From Costus lasius (lineage: Eukaryota; Streptophyta; Magnoliopsida; Zingiberales; Costaceae), in the NCBI GenBank assembly GCA_027563935.2, contig CM050454.1, forward strand, positions 48,202,596 to 48,266,595: 64,000 bases of DNA, read 5' to 3'. A program made the translations under genes and the position numbers. Within the stretch, counting starts at the first letter, position 1; every line of letters starts with the position of its first letter. This document shows positions 43,061-53,878 of the stretch, piece after piece. The notes under the pieces were generated by a model, which was not told where the DNA came from, did not search any database, and was given only the letters and a program-made list of their open reading frames with translations.

Positions 43061-44834
43061 TGATGGGGTGGCCCAACATGCAAGCATTCAAACAACGCGA
43101 TTTTGAAATCGTTTTGGTATTTAGCTTATAGTAGTGAAAGTCGAATTATTCTAACGCCTTTGGAAACTAGTTTGTTTTTGTGTTTTAATAGGGAAACCGA
43201 AATTAACAAGGAAAACAACTCTAGCATGCGACCCTAGGCAAGGAAGGAAATTAAATAACAAGCTAATCCTAGCATGCGGTTCTAAACAAGAGGTAGAACA
43301 TAGACAAACCTAAACATGCTGTTCTAAGGCTAGAAAGAAACTTAACTAGGGAGGAACTCACCTTGCGCCCCTTGAGAATAGAAGGGACGTCCATCCTGTT
43401 CTTCACCGGTCCAATGGTTGAATCACACGAAGTAGGGCCCTAGGAGCTTACATCCACAACATTGCAGCACCACACACATGTGTGGGTGAGTTTAGAAAGA
43501 ATATTAAGAGGCCAAAATACAAGCAAACCAAGGGGGAGACTAGCTCTCCAAGTTCCCTTGCTAATAGCCTATGGGACTAACTAACTAGAGGTGGAAGGAG
43601 GGCTTTGGTTGGGCTGTTCCATGCTCCATGCGTGACCTGCAAAACCATGCCGTGAGTGTAGGGAATGCTCAGCTGCAAAGAAGACCACACAAGGCAAGAG
43701 GGAGAAGACTTAGCTAGCAAGAGGATGCTCATGATGGAAGTTGGCCTCTGCAAGCTTAGGTCCTTGCATCTTGGGCAAGTTGTGGATTGCTCTTTCTCAA
43801 GACTACTGAACTCTTGATGTGAAGAGCCTAAGGGAGCTTCCACTCTCAGCTAGAGAAGAAGTGGTAGGTTGGGGAAGCTCTCGGCAGCAAGGTGGAAGAA
43901 GAGAGGGAGCTCTCGGCTGGGTTTGGGAGAAAGGAGAGTTGAGGTGACACACACCACTAGAAGACACACTTCTTGATTTCTTTCTAAAATTTTCAACTCT
44001 GATTTCTGCCAAAGAGGTTACAAGGTTATAATGCCAAAGCCAAGCAAGGAAACAAGTCCTTTGGCGCATATACAACTCAAACAAGCAAGCAAGCAATGGT
44101 ACAATGAGCTGGCGCCTAGAAGGCTGAAAATTTCCCCATTTGTTGGCTGGTCTTCACGAGCTTCCCTTGGGGCTTACCTTCAAATAGCAAGGGCGAATCC
44201 TGAGCTGCTAAAGGACTGATCTCCTGGTGGCTTTGGTGGGTGAGAGCAGCAAGCAATTCCAGAAATAGAGGGGCAGCAACCTGCGCATGGAAGGGTGGAG
44301 TGATGGCTGCTCCTTGCATTGATGGGGTGGCACAACTTCCTTCTTGGGTCTGTAGAAAAGCTGATAGGTGGCTGACTTTGTCCCCTTTACTCCCAAAGGG
44401 AAAGTGGTGGTTGGGGAGTGAAGACAAATCCCACATGTATGCCAAGTAGGATGGTGGGATTTGGGGTAGTTGTTGTGATGTTCGATAAGGTAGGTGGGCT
44501 GATTCTTCCATAAGATGGGCTGATGGGCTCTTGGCGCCTCTTTGAGTTGTCTTGACCTGATTTTGACTTGTATTCCCAAAATGGAGTTGACCTAATCTAT
44601 TACATTAATTGCATGCACTAACCTACCATACATAAGTGGCGGAACCTAGAAATGTAACTACATGGTGTAATTTGAGGGTGGATCTAACCTACCACATGAT
44701 GCAACCTAATCTAAGACAAAATAAGCAAAATGGGGTTCTAAGGAAGCTTTATCTAGGGGCTAGGGTAGCCAAACCTAGAGGGCATCTTTTGAACCCGAGC
44801 GGATCTCCGAAGTTCCTATCTTGGTCCCACATCA
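43061..44834 (-). repeat. 3' LTR of the chromovirus (1774 bp)
   Basis: Plus-strand ends are TGATGGGGTGG and GGTCCCACATCA, giving 5-bp inverted termini TGATG/CATCA like those of the TR-GAG LTR. There is no second copy in the window to confirm the ends, but the left end breaks the Athila-1 integrase frame exactly and the right end abuts a purine tract. Frames inside (for example 43577-44579) are not genes. Confidence 0.75.
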
Positions 44835-46549
44835 GCTCTCCCGGGGTGGGAAAAATTCTCCTCTGGAGAATTGTCCTTGTACCTTTGGAGAAGCTCAGGT
44901 GAAGACCTAGCAAGCTCTGCCTCGGGGAGCCATGCCTCCTCACCATCAATAAATTTGACGTGGTAATAAAGCTGTACCTCATCGTGGGTGAGGCGGGTCT
45001 GGTCCTCAAGTATGGCCTCAATCTCTAACTCGCGGCTGACGTCCGGTTCTTGTATGGAGAGAGGTGGATGATAAAGCGTCAGATCCTCCACATTGATGGT
45101 CGTGGAGATTCCCAAGTCTGGTAGCAGGTCTATGATGTAGGCATTGTCGTTGACCTTCCTCAGAATGGTGAAGGGTCCAATTCCCTTCACATCCAGCTTG
45201 CGGCTGTGTCCTTGGATACGCTCCTCACGGACCCGCAACATCACCTGATCCCCAACAAAAAATACCTTCTCTCGGCGTCGTTTATTAGTATCGTCACGAT
45301 ATTGGTTAACAGAATCTTGAATCTTGCTAAACAACTCATGATGTAACTGTGAAATATGAAAAGCATAATCCTTAGCCAAAATAGAAGTCTTACCATGCGT
45401 AGGGGTAGTAAATAGATCAATTGGCTTCTTAGGTTGGTACCCTAAATTGGCCTGAAAGGGAGATAGGCCGGTAGTCCTATTTGGAACACTATTGTAGGAG
45501 AATTCGGCAGTGGGCAACAGCTTATCCCAATCACTAGGGTGCTCTCCTACAAGACTCCTCAGAATGTTCCCAAGTGATCGGTTGACCACTTCAATCTGGC
45601 CATCCGTCTGGGGATGGTAGGCTGTGGAGAACTTCAATTTTGTGCCTAACAAGGTCCATAATGTCCTCCAAAAATGACTAACAAACCTAGTGCCTCTATC
45701 AGAAATGATAGTGAGAGGGATACCATGTAACCTAACTATGTCCTTAAAGAAGAGTCTAGCCATATGGGAGGCATCAGTAGTTTTGGTACAAGGTAAAAAA
45801 TGAGTCATTTTGGTAAACCTGTCTACTACAACATAGATAGAGTCATGTCTAGCAGCAGTCCAAGGCAATCCTAGAACAAAGTCCATACTAATATCCTGCC
45901 AAGGTGCCTGTGGAATAGACAGAGGGGTGTATAGTCCAAAATTGTGCTTCTGGACCTTGGTGGATTGACAGGTCCCACAATGCCTAACTACCTTGGCCAC
46001 ATCTCGATAGAGTTTAGGCCAAAAGAACCTCTCCTCTACCAAGGCACGGGTCTTCTCTCGACCGTGGTGTCCAGCAGACCCTCCTCCATGGAGTTCCCAA
46101 ATCAGGAAATCCCGGATCGAGGTCTGGGGTACACAAAGTGTCGGTCCAAGGAAAAGATACCCATCCCTAAGGGTATACAGGGGGTGACTCATAACATCTC
46201 TAGTCATATCTGTATAGATAGCAGAAAAATCAGGGCAATCTAGATAGGCAGTTCTCATATGCTCAAATCCTACAAGTTCAGCATGCATAGTCTGCAAAAT
46301 GAAGACTACCCTACTTAAGGCATCAGCAACTTTGTTGTTAATTCCATATTTGTGTTTTAAGATAAAAGTGTACTGCTGGAGATACTCTACCCACTTAGCA
46401 TGTCTAGCATTGAGTTTCCTTTGGGCACTAAGATAAGACAGGGCTTGGTGGTCACTATTTAAGGTAAATTCATGGTGGAGAAGGTAGTGCCACCATTGCC
46501 TCAAAGATTGAACCACGGCATAGAACTCTTTGTCATAGGTTGAGTACTT
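44816..46549 (-). CDS. pol: Chromovirus RNase H C-terminus, integrase and chromodomain-like tail
   Basis: The frame runs from after the TAG at 46550 to a stop at 44816; the usual first Met is not a real start because this is the downstream part of a polyprotein. RNase H is seen at the beginning (YKDHQALSYL-like LNSDHQALSYL, then KVADALSR). The integrase zinc region is HHGREKTRALVEERFFWPKL...CGTCQ. The core is SMDFVLGLP, IISDRGTRF and DGQIEVVNRS (D,D35E). After GPFTILRKVNDNAY comes ILEDQTRLTHDEVQLYYHVK and EEAWLPEAELA, a chromodomain-like fold that in chromoviruses guides integration to chromatin. The last 19 nt of the frame lie in the 3' LTR. No further stop is present, so this half looks intact. 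Confidence 0.88.
   Translation of the reverse strand, partial: KYSTYDKEFYAVVQSLRQWWHYLLHHEFTLNSDHQALSYLSAQRKLNARHAKWVEYLQQYTFILKHKYGINNKVADALSRVVFILQTMHAELVGFEHMRTAYLDCPDFSAIYTDMTRDVMSHPLYTLRDGYLFLGPTLCVPQTSIRDFLIWELHGGGSAGHHGREKTRALVEERFFWPKLYRDVAKVVRHCGTCQSTKVQKHNFGLYTPLSIPQAPWQDISMDFVLGLPWTAARHDSIYVVVDRFTKMTHFLPCTKTTDASHMARLFFKDIVRLHGIPLTIISDRGTRFVSHFWRTLWTLLGTKLKFSTAYHPQTDGQIEVVNRSLGNILRSLVGEHPSDWDKLLPTAEFSYNSVPNRTTGLSPFQANLGYQPKKPIDLFTTPTHGKTSILAKDYAFHISQLHHELFSKIQDSVNQYRDDTNKRRREKVFFVGDQVMLRVREERIQGHSRKLDVKGIGPFTILRKVNDNAYIIDLLPDLGISTTINVEDLTLYHPPLSIQEPDVSRELEIEAILEDQTRLTHDEVQLYYHVKFIDGEEAWLPEAELARSSPELLQRYKDNSPEENFSHPGRADVGPR
44835..44845 (-). other. Polypurine tract of the chromovirus
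   Basis: The minus strand reads CCCGGGAGAGC before the LTR TGATG. It lies inside the last codons of the polyprotein (the HPGRAD segment). Confidence 0.7.
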
Positions 46550-48408
46550 CTACTTGGCCTCATTCAGCTTCTCACTGAAGAAGGCAATAGGGTGACCTTC
46601 TTGGCTGAGGGTCCCACCTATGCCAATGCCAGAAGCATCGCAATCAACCTCAAAGCCCTTTCCAAAGTCAGGCAATCTTAAAACAGGGGCAGAGGTCATC
46701 CTATTCTTAAGTTTAGTGAAGGCTCTACTGGCTGACTTGGTCCAACTAAAGTCCCCTTGCTTCATGCAATTGGTGATAGGAGCTACTATGGTGCTAAAAT
46801 TCCGTATGAACCTACAGTAGAAGGTAGCAAGGCCATGGAAACTCCTAACTTCAGTAAGGGTTTTGGGCTCAGGCCAGTCTAGGATGGCTTGGACCTTAGA
46901 TGGATCAGGTTGAAGCCCTAGGTCAGAAACAATGAATCCTAGAAAGACAACTTTAGGGGATAGGAAAGAACACTTCTTCAGGTTGACATAAAGCTTTTCA
47001 TCTCTAAGAAGGGTTAGGGTTTGCCTCAAGTGCCCTAGGTGCTCCTCTTGTGACCTACTATAGATAAGTATATCATCAAAGTATACAACTAAGAATTTAC
47101 CTATGCAGGGTCTAAGCACTTGGGTCATGAGCTTCATAAATGTGGAAGAGTCATTGGCTAGTCCAAAAGGCATGACTAACCATTCATAAAGACCATCTTT
47201 TGTTTTGAAAGCGGTCTTCCATTCATCCCCTTCTCTTATCCTAACCTGGTGGTATCCACTTCTAAGGTCAAACTTTGAAAACCATTTGGATCCCACTAAT
47301 ATATCTAGCATATCATCAAGTCTATGTATGGGAAACCTATACTTAATGGTGATCATGTTAATAGCTCTACAATCAATACACATGCGCCAGCTGCCATCCT
47401 TCTTTGGGGTAAGAAGGGATGGGACGGCGTAGGGACTTAGGCTTTCCCTTATATAACCTTTACACAATAAGTCATCCACCTGTCTCTTAAGCTCCTCATG
47501 TTCGGTAGGGTTCATCCTATAGTGAGGTAGGCTGGGAAGGGAGGATTCATGTACTAAGTCTATGGCATGCTGTATATCCCTAAGAGGTGGCAGTCCTTCA
47601 AGGAGATCCTCGGGAGTGAGCTCACTAAATTCTTGGAGCAAGGCTTCTACTTCTGGGGAAGGCTTCTCTTCTACTTCAGGGTTGGCTTCTTTGATGACTA
47701 GAGTATAGAGGGGTTGGTCTTCTATGATCTCCTTAGTGAAGGCTTGGGGCCTTATTAGTTGAATAGTGGGCAGACTCTGCTTGGGCTCCTCTACCTTACC
47801 CTTACTAGTGGTGGCTCTAAGTTCTTTGGGAAGGGAAGGCTTTAACTTAATCTTTTTATCCTTATGGTTAAAAACATAGGTGTTAGTCCTACCGTAGTGG
47901 ACAACATCCATGTCATAGAGCCAAGGGCGACCTAAAAGGATTTGGGCTACATCCATAGTGAGGACATCACACCAAACCTTATCTTCATATGTACCAAAAT
48001 GGACAGGCACAAGGCATCTATGGGTCACAGGAACACTAGTTTGGTTAACCCAGGAAATGTTGTAAGGACTAGGTCGGGGCTCCATTTTAAGATTCAGTTT
48101 AGTGTTAGCTATGTGGGAGACAGCATTGAGACTGCTTCCTCCATCAATTACCACCTTTGCACATGTGACCATGGCATTTGGTGTAAGTGTGGAAGATGCT
48201 GGTCCGACACCATGGCATTTAACAAGGGTACATCTAACTACCCCTATTGTGTTGAAGATGTCATCACTGCTATCATAGTCATTGACTTCAATCTCTTGGT
48301 CAGGGCCTCCCTCAAGGGTGGGTTCAAGTTCTATGTCCCCCTCAGTTAGGACCATGACCTTCTTGGTGCAATCCTTAGCAAGGTGTCCTCGTTGCCTACA
48401 GTTGTAAC
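46550..48408 (-). CDS. pol: Chromovirus Gag end, protease and reverse transcriptase
   Basis: Starts within the zinc knuckle ([12 protein letters not shown]) at the TR-GAG junction and runs about 619 codons to a TAG at 46550, where Trp is expected before KYSTYDKEF. Protease: [14 protein letters not shown], a D-G-G-S form typical of this group, and [10 protein letters not shown]. Reverse transcriptase: [37 protein letters not shown], catalytic [13 protein letters not shown] near codon 446, [12 protein letters not shown]. RNase H begins with [13 protein letters not shown]. All reverse transcriptase catalytic residues are present. The TAG and the two insertions make the copy inactive as it stands. 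Confidence 0.88.
48404..48408. repeat. Target site duplication of the TR-GAG element (left copy)
   Basis: GTAAC here and at 53879-53883. On the minus strand these bases are part of the Cys-Tyr-Asn codons of the chromovirus zinc knuckle. Confidence 0.93.
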
Positions 48409-50219
48409 TGATGGGGGCAGGGACCACCGGCCAATAGGATACAAGTGGAGCCTAAGGTTACCGTAGGCGACCTACGAAAGCTCGGAGTCTCGCGAATAAA
48501 GCTAGCAAGCTCAATTAATAAAGCTAGCTCAATAATAGAAGAACTACTTTCGACAAATAATGGTGAAGACGTTCAAGCCTAGAAGCTGCCGCATATTTTC
48601 AAGCCAATCCAGCAATATCCAAATGCGCTTTAAATCAGCCAATCAAGAAGCTCATCCAACAGTCATCCTCATGTTTTCGCTCATCAAAGAAGAGTTCTTC
48701 ATCACCAACAATCTGCATCCACGCCAAGGCCTGCTAAGAATGTTCTGCCCAACCCACATCTGCAGCCAACGCTCATCTACAGCGCTGCAAAGATGGAAGC
48801 TCTCCAACGCACGCTTGCAGCCAACGTTCATCTTCAGCCAAGAAAGGAAGCTCCTCCAACGTATTCCCTCAACGTCTCTCCCTGCAGCCAAGGATAGAAG
48901 CTTCAACGTTCACCCCAACGTCTCTCCCATCTTCTCTATATGTATCACGCATCCATGCTTGTAATGGACAGAGTTTTTGAATGAATTGATGGAAATAGTT
49001 TTCTTCCTCTATCGGATGTCTTCCTCCCCCCTTCTCCAGGTGCTTGTGTCACCAAGTCTTCTTCTCGTTTCCCTCTAATCTCCTCTTCTCCCTCAAACTC
49101 TCTACTTCGCTGCAAACACCCGCATATGTCAACCACACCCAGTTCCGAAACTTCGAAAGCTCGCCGCCGACGATCCACCGGCCGGATCTCCACGAGACTT
49201 CGGCCACCACTCCTCCTTTCCTTTACGAAGCATCAGCCGCCGGGATCTGCCCATCCACCTCACCGATGGCCGGAATCGAAACTCCGACGCCATCCCCTGT
49301 TTCCGCCCTGCTCGCGACCTAGTTCCGCCCTTCCGCATCGTGCTCCTCCGACAGGCGGCCAATCGACCCCAAACTCCGGCCACGTCCTCGCCTCCTTCAT
49401 ACGAGCTTCCAGTTGTAGCAGTTTTAGATTTCGTCCACCATCCGGCGAACGGCGACCGCCCCTGCCACTCACGCCATCCCCTGTTTCCGCCGAGCTCCCG
49501 CCCAGCACGACTCTTCCGCACGATTTTCCTCCGATCAGCCACCATCCACCCGCTAACTCCGGCCACATCTTCGCCATCATCAGAGTGACTCCCCTTCGTA
49601 ACAGGTCCGGCGATCATGCACCACCGGACGAACGCCGGCGAGTCCTCCTCCGCTCCCGCGCAACATCCCGTGTTCCAGATTTCTCCCCTGCAGCCTACTT
49701 GAGTCTCCTGTGTGCTGTCCGTATTAATCTGTCGAGCCTTCTTGACGCAGGATTTTGAAGCACTCTGACAAGCCTCCACCTCCAATCTTTGGTGCTAACA
49801 GCAAGCCCGAATCTTGTTCTACCCGATGGAATAGTTCGATGAATCCAGATTCATCAGATCTTCCTAAGACACCTTGGAACTTTTGATATTTGATACATTC
49901 CTGCATCTGTTTTGAAATTAATCTGATTAGTGTTTTTCGTGCAGGTGCTTTAAGCAATCGGTGGAGCAAAAGTCCAGAACCTTGACGTTACTACGAAGTA
50001 TACATTTTGTTCCATCATTTGGAGTAGTCCACGTGAATCCAGACTCAATAGATCAGCCAATGATACATAGCATTATTAGCTAAATAATAATTTTCTGAAC
50101 TCTTGGAATTCTAGTTGCTTTCATGAATATGCTATTTTCTGAAAATTCAAAAAAAAAAATAATAATAAATAACTGAATTTTGCATCAGTAGTTTTACTCC
50201 ACGCTTCCCCCCTACATTA
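48409..50219 (+). repeat. 5' LTR of the TR-GAG element (1811 bp)
   Basis: From TGATGGGGGCAGGG to CCCCCTACATTA (CATCA in the other LTR). The middle 49040-49700 is very C/G-rich, which produces long overlapping frames on both strands (210-218 codons) that are not genes; the same frames recur in the 3' LTR. One copy of the 55-bp unit is present near 48779-48833. Confidence 0.92.
48936..48945 (+). promoter_or_regulatory. TATA-like box of the TR-GAG LTR
   Basis: CTATATGTAT about 530 nt into the LTR. The homologous solo LTR has CTATAAAATG at the matching place (29940). Confidence 0.45.
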
Positions 50220-50624
50220 GTTTGGTATCAAAGCTGGTTCGTTGGCAACTCTTGTCTGCCTACACGATCCTTGCTTTGTTCTTTGCATTAAAAAAAAAAA
50301 AAAATTGTTGTTAGTTCTTGGTTTCATATTTTATTGCCTATTGCTTTGCATGTTTTGCTAATTACTTGCATTTGAAAAAAAAAAAAAAAAATCCTTCATG
50401 TTTCTTTATATTTAGTTTTGCATTCTAGTTTCATGTTTCATTGTTCATATCATTTAGTTTGCATACTTTTGCTATTTGATAAAGAAAAAAAAAATTATTA
50501 TGTGCTTATTGTTTGCATGCTAGTTTGTTATTCTGAGATAAATTTTTCATACTAGCTGAAATCATTTTTGACATCTTAGGGAGCTCTATTTTCAAAGGAT
50601 TATATTGTGTTTTCAAAACATCCC
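50220..50624 (+). other. Primer site and leader of the TR-GAG element
   Basis: TGGTATCAAAGC at 50223-50234 is an initiator-Met primer site with one change. The leader that follows is T-rich and contains three poly-A tracts (about 50289-50304, 50375-50391, 50485-50494) roughly 90-110 nt apart, in imperfect repeats of a TTTGCAT/TTTCAT block. Confidence 0.8.
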
Positions 50625-52070
50625 ATGGCTACTAGACTCCAACCCCCTACCTTTAGTGGTTCTCTTAACCCTATGGATTTTAGTGATTGGATAACGAAAC
50701 TTGAGCATTATTTTTATTCAACTGCCATGCCCGAACATTGCAAAGTTAGGTTCACCCGATGTCTCCTAGAAGGCACAGCTAAATTATACTGGACCAGTGT
50801 AGAAAGAAACCTAGAAATGTTTAGACGCCCCCCTATTGAAAAATGGGATGCGATGCTTTATAAACTAGAAGAAAAATATGATTCTCCATTTCTCCATAAA
50901 ACTTTTTGTGAACAATTTATTAGCCTTACACAGAAAAATATGACAGTGCCTGAATATATATTCGAGTTTAATGATCTCCGCTATAGGAGTAGAATTAGAG
51001 AAACTCCTAGGGTTATGCTTAATAGGTTTAAGAATGGTCTTAGATTTGATATTTGGAAAGGTCTAACCTACTACCCCATACACACTTTAGAAGAAGCTTT
51101 CAAAATAGCTACTGAGGTAGAGCAGAATCTTAAAGCAACACATAGGAGGAAACTTGACCTACCTACAACCATTCTGAACATACCCCTAGATGAGTGTAAA
51201 TCCAATACTAGGGAACCTTTAGTTGACTTATCTGATAGTCAACCTAACCCTAAGTCACCTTTAGAGACCCCTTTAGAACTTGAACAAACTTTGGAGCCTA
51301 CTTTAGAACCTAACTCATGTCTTGATGAAACTAGTGAACTTGAAGAAGTAAGACATAAAGAACCAAACCTTCCAGTAGAACCAGTACCTTCACCTTCAAT
51401 TTTAGGGCCAAAACTTCTACCTTCAATCTTAGGGCCCATACCCATAGGTTCTCAACTTGATCTTAGCACTACTATTAGAGAGCCTAAAGCTGAACCCAAA
51501 CCCATAGGTCTTCTTGAACCATGTCTTGAACCTAAGTTAGAACCTTTTGAGCTTGACCTAGATCCTAATCCTCAACCTTTAGGTCAAACCCTAGACTTAG
51601 AAAATCTCTACCAGGACCCTATGATGCTTGAATCCTGTCTTTTAGGTCCTTCTACTCACACTATTAAGCCACCATTAGGATCAAAAGAACATAATAAACC
51701 CAAACATGATTTGCTCTTTACACTTAATGATGTTGAGCACGTTGATTTCATCATTCCTTGTTCTTTCATAAGTCCTATGATTTTCTATGACAAACTTACT
51801 AATGAGTACGGCCGAGAAAGGAAATTCAATGCAGGTACCCTTGATATGCAGCTTAGATCGTGGACAAGGAACAACAAGACAGGATGTTGTGATGCTAACA
51901 ACATTTTGAAGATTCAGATCCTGGAGGAACAACTAGCTCTTGCCTCTCAAGAAATTCTCAACCTACACAAGAACAATTCTTCGGGGAAGAATTATTTTCA
52001 CCCGGGGAGAAATGATGGGGGCAGGGACCACCAGCCAAGAAGATACAAGTGGAGCCTAAGGTTACCGTAG
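50625..52070 (+). CDS. gag: Gag of the TR-GAG element
   Basis: 481 codons, fully open, from the ATG in CCCATGGCTACTAG; a GTG-started frame begins 18 nt earlier, but the ATG context is better. Residues ~5-175 are a retrotransposon Gag domain. It matches the chromovirus Gag at 53879-54578, for example PPTFSGSLNPMDFSDWITKL against PPTFNGSLNPKEFLDWSTKL and KVRFTRCLLEGTAKLYW against KVRFTKCLLEGPARLYW. Residues ~195-340 are Pro/Glu/Leu-rich with LEP repeats (LEQTLEPTLEPN, LEPCLEPKLEPFEL). A possible coiled coil follows near 435-460. No CCHC knuckle and no enzyme domain is present. The end ...NYFHPGRNDGGRD overlaps the polypurine tract, and the last 58 nt lie in the 3' LTR. The protein probably co-assembles with helper particles (inference). 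Confidence 0.93.
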   Translation: MATRLQPPTFSGSLNPMDFSDWITKLEHYFYSTAMPEHCKVRFTRCLLEGTAKLYWTSVERNLEMFRRPPIEKWDAMLYKLEEKYDSPFLHKTFCEQFISLTQKNMTVPEYIFEFNDLRYRSRIRETPRVMLNRFKNGLRFDIWKGLTYYPIHTLEEAFKIATEVEQNLKATHRRKLDLPTTILNIPLDECKSNTREPLVDLSDSQPNPKSPLETPLELEQTLEPTLEPNSCLDETSELEEVRHKEPNLPVEPVPSPSILGPKLLPSILGPIPIGSQLDLSTTIREPKAEPKPIGLLEPCLEPKLEPFELDLDPNPQPLGQTLDLENLYQDPMMLESCLLGPSTHTIKPPLGSKEHNKPKHDLLFTLNDVEHVDFIIPCSFISPMIFYDKLTNEYGRERKFNAGTLDMQLRSWTRNNKTGCCDANNILKIQILEEQLALASQEILNLHKNNSSGKNYFHPGRNDGGRDHQPRRYKWSLRLP

Positions 52071-53878
52071 GCGACCTACGAAAGCTCGGAGTCTCGCGAA
52101 TAAAGCTAGCAAGCTCAATTAATAAAGCTAGCTCAATAATAGAAGAACTACTTTCGACAAATAATGGTGAAGACGTTCAAGCCCAGAAGCTGCCGCATAT
52201 TTTCAAGCCAATCCAGCAATATCCAAATGCGCTTTAAATCAGCCAATCAAGAAGCTCATCCAACAGTCATCCTCATGTTTTCGCTCATCAAAGAAGAGTT
52301 CTTCATCACCAACAATCAGCATCCACGCCAAGGCCTGCTAAGAATGTTCGGCCCAACCCACATCTGCAGCCAACGCTCATCTACAGCGCTGCAAAGATGG
52401 AAGCTCTCCAACGCACGCTTGCAGCCAACGTTCATCTACAGCGCTGCAAAGATGGAAGCTCTCCAACGCACGCTTGCAGCCAACGTTCATCTTCAGCCAA
52501 GAAAGGAAGCTCCTCCAACGTATTCCCTCAACGTCTCTCCCTGCAGCCAAGCATAGAAGCTTCAACGTTCACCCCAACGTCTCTCCCATCTTCTCTATAT
52601 GTATCACGCATCCATGCTTGTAATGGACAGAGTTTTTGAATGAATTGATGGAAATAGTTTTCTTCCTCTATCGGATGTCTTCCTCCCCCCTTCTCCAGGT
52701 GCTTGTGTCACCAAGTCTTCTTCTCGTTTCCCTCTAATCTCCTCTTCTCCCTCAAACTCTCTACTTCGCTGCAAACACCCGCATACGTCAACCACACCCA
52801 GTTCCGAAACTTCGAAAGCTCGCCGCCGACGATCCACCGGCCGGATCTCCACGAGACTTCGGCCGCCACTCCTCCTTTCCTTTACGAAGCATCAGCCGCC
52901 GGGATCTGCCCATCCACCTCACCGATGGCCGGAATCGAAACTCCGACGCCATCCCCTGTTTCCGCCCTGCTCGCGACCTAGTTCCGCCCTTCCGCATCGT
53001 GCTCCTCCGACAGGCGGCCAATCGACCCCAAACTCCGGCCACGTCCTCGCCTCCTTCATACGAGCTTCCAGTTGTAGCAGTTTTAGATTTCGTCCACCAT
53101 CCGGCGAACGGCGACCGCCCCTGCCACTCACGCCATCCCCTGTTTCCGCCGAGCTCCCGCCCAGCACGACTCTTCCGCACGATTCTCCTCCGATCAGCCA
53201 CCATCCACCCGCTAACTCCGGCCACATCTTCGCCATCATCAGAGTGACTCCCCTTCGTAACAGGTCCGGCGATCATGCACCACCGGACGAACGCCGGTGA
53301 GTCCTCCTCCGCTCCCGCGCAACATCCCCTGTTCCAGATTTCTCCCCTGCAGCCTACTTGAGTCTCCTGTGTGCTGTCCGTATTAATCTGTCTAGCCTTC
53401 TTGACGCAGGATATTGAAGCACTCTGACAAGCCTCCACCTCCAATCTTTGGTGCTAACAGCAAGCCCGAATCTTGTTCTACCCGATGGAATAGTTCGATG
53501 AATCCAGATTCATCAGATCTTCCTAAGACACCTTGGAACTTTTGATATTTGATACATTCCTGCATCTGTTTTGAAATTAATCTGATTAGTGTTTTTCGTG
53601 CAGGTGCTTTAAGCAATCGGTGGAGCAAAAGTCCAGAACCTTGACGTTACTACGAAGTATACATTTTGTTCCATCATTTGGAGTAGTCCACGTGAATCCA
53701 GACTCAATAGATCAGCCAATGATACATAGCATTATTAGCTAAATAATAATTTTCTGAACTCTTGGAATTCTAGTTGCTTTCATGAATATGCTATTTTCTG
53801 AAAATTCAAAAAAAAAAATAATAATAAATAACTGAATTTTGCATAAGTAGTTTTACTCCACGCTTCCCCCCTACATCA
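52013..53878 (+). repeat. 3' LTR of the TR-GAG element (1866 bp)
   Basis: Preceded by the purine tract CCGGGGAGAAA. It differs from the 5' LTR by scattered substitutions and one 55-bp tandem duplication, which accounts for the whole length difference. Confidence 0.93.
52381..52490 (+). repeat. 55-bp tandem duplication in the 3' LTR
   Basis: Two abutting copies of a 55-bp unit beginning CTACAGCGCTGCAAAGATGG (52381-52435 and 52436-52490). The 5' LTR has one. Confidence 0.92.

Larger units (their letters stand above)
48409..53878 (+). mobile_element. Gag-only LTR retrotransposon (TR-GAG-like), complete
   Basis: A 5470-bp plus-strand element with LTRs 48409-50219 and 52013-53878, an initiator-Met primer site, a short leader, one open gag frame and a polypurine tract GGGGAGAAA. 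There is no protease, reverse transcriptase or integrase, so it needs a helper. The LTRs are almost identical apart from one 55-bp tandem duplication, so insertion was recent. LTR termini TGATG/CATCA, the Gag sequence and the 3' coding/tract junction resemble the chromovirus in which it sits. Gag-only elements of this layout are known in plants as TR-GAG. Confidence 0.93.

Noticed and set aside
43577..44579. Several 60-131-codon frames
   Set aside because: They fall inside the 3' LTR of the chromovirus, overlap each other on both strands and show no known protein.
49126..49785. Overlapping frames of about 210 and 218 codons on opposite strands (repeated at 52788-53444)
   Set aside because: They lie in the GC-rich middle of the TR-GAG LTRs. 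Both strands are open because the sequence is poor in stop codons. No domain is recognisable and the same frames occur in both LTRs.
50216..53875. TR-GAG LTR ends placed at CTACA
   Set aside because: It leaves TTA/TCA between the LTR and GTAAC. Extending by three bases gives TGATG/CATCA termini and an exact GTAAC duplication.
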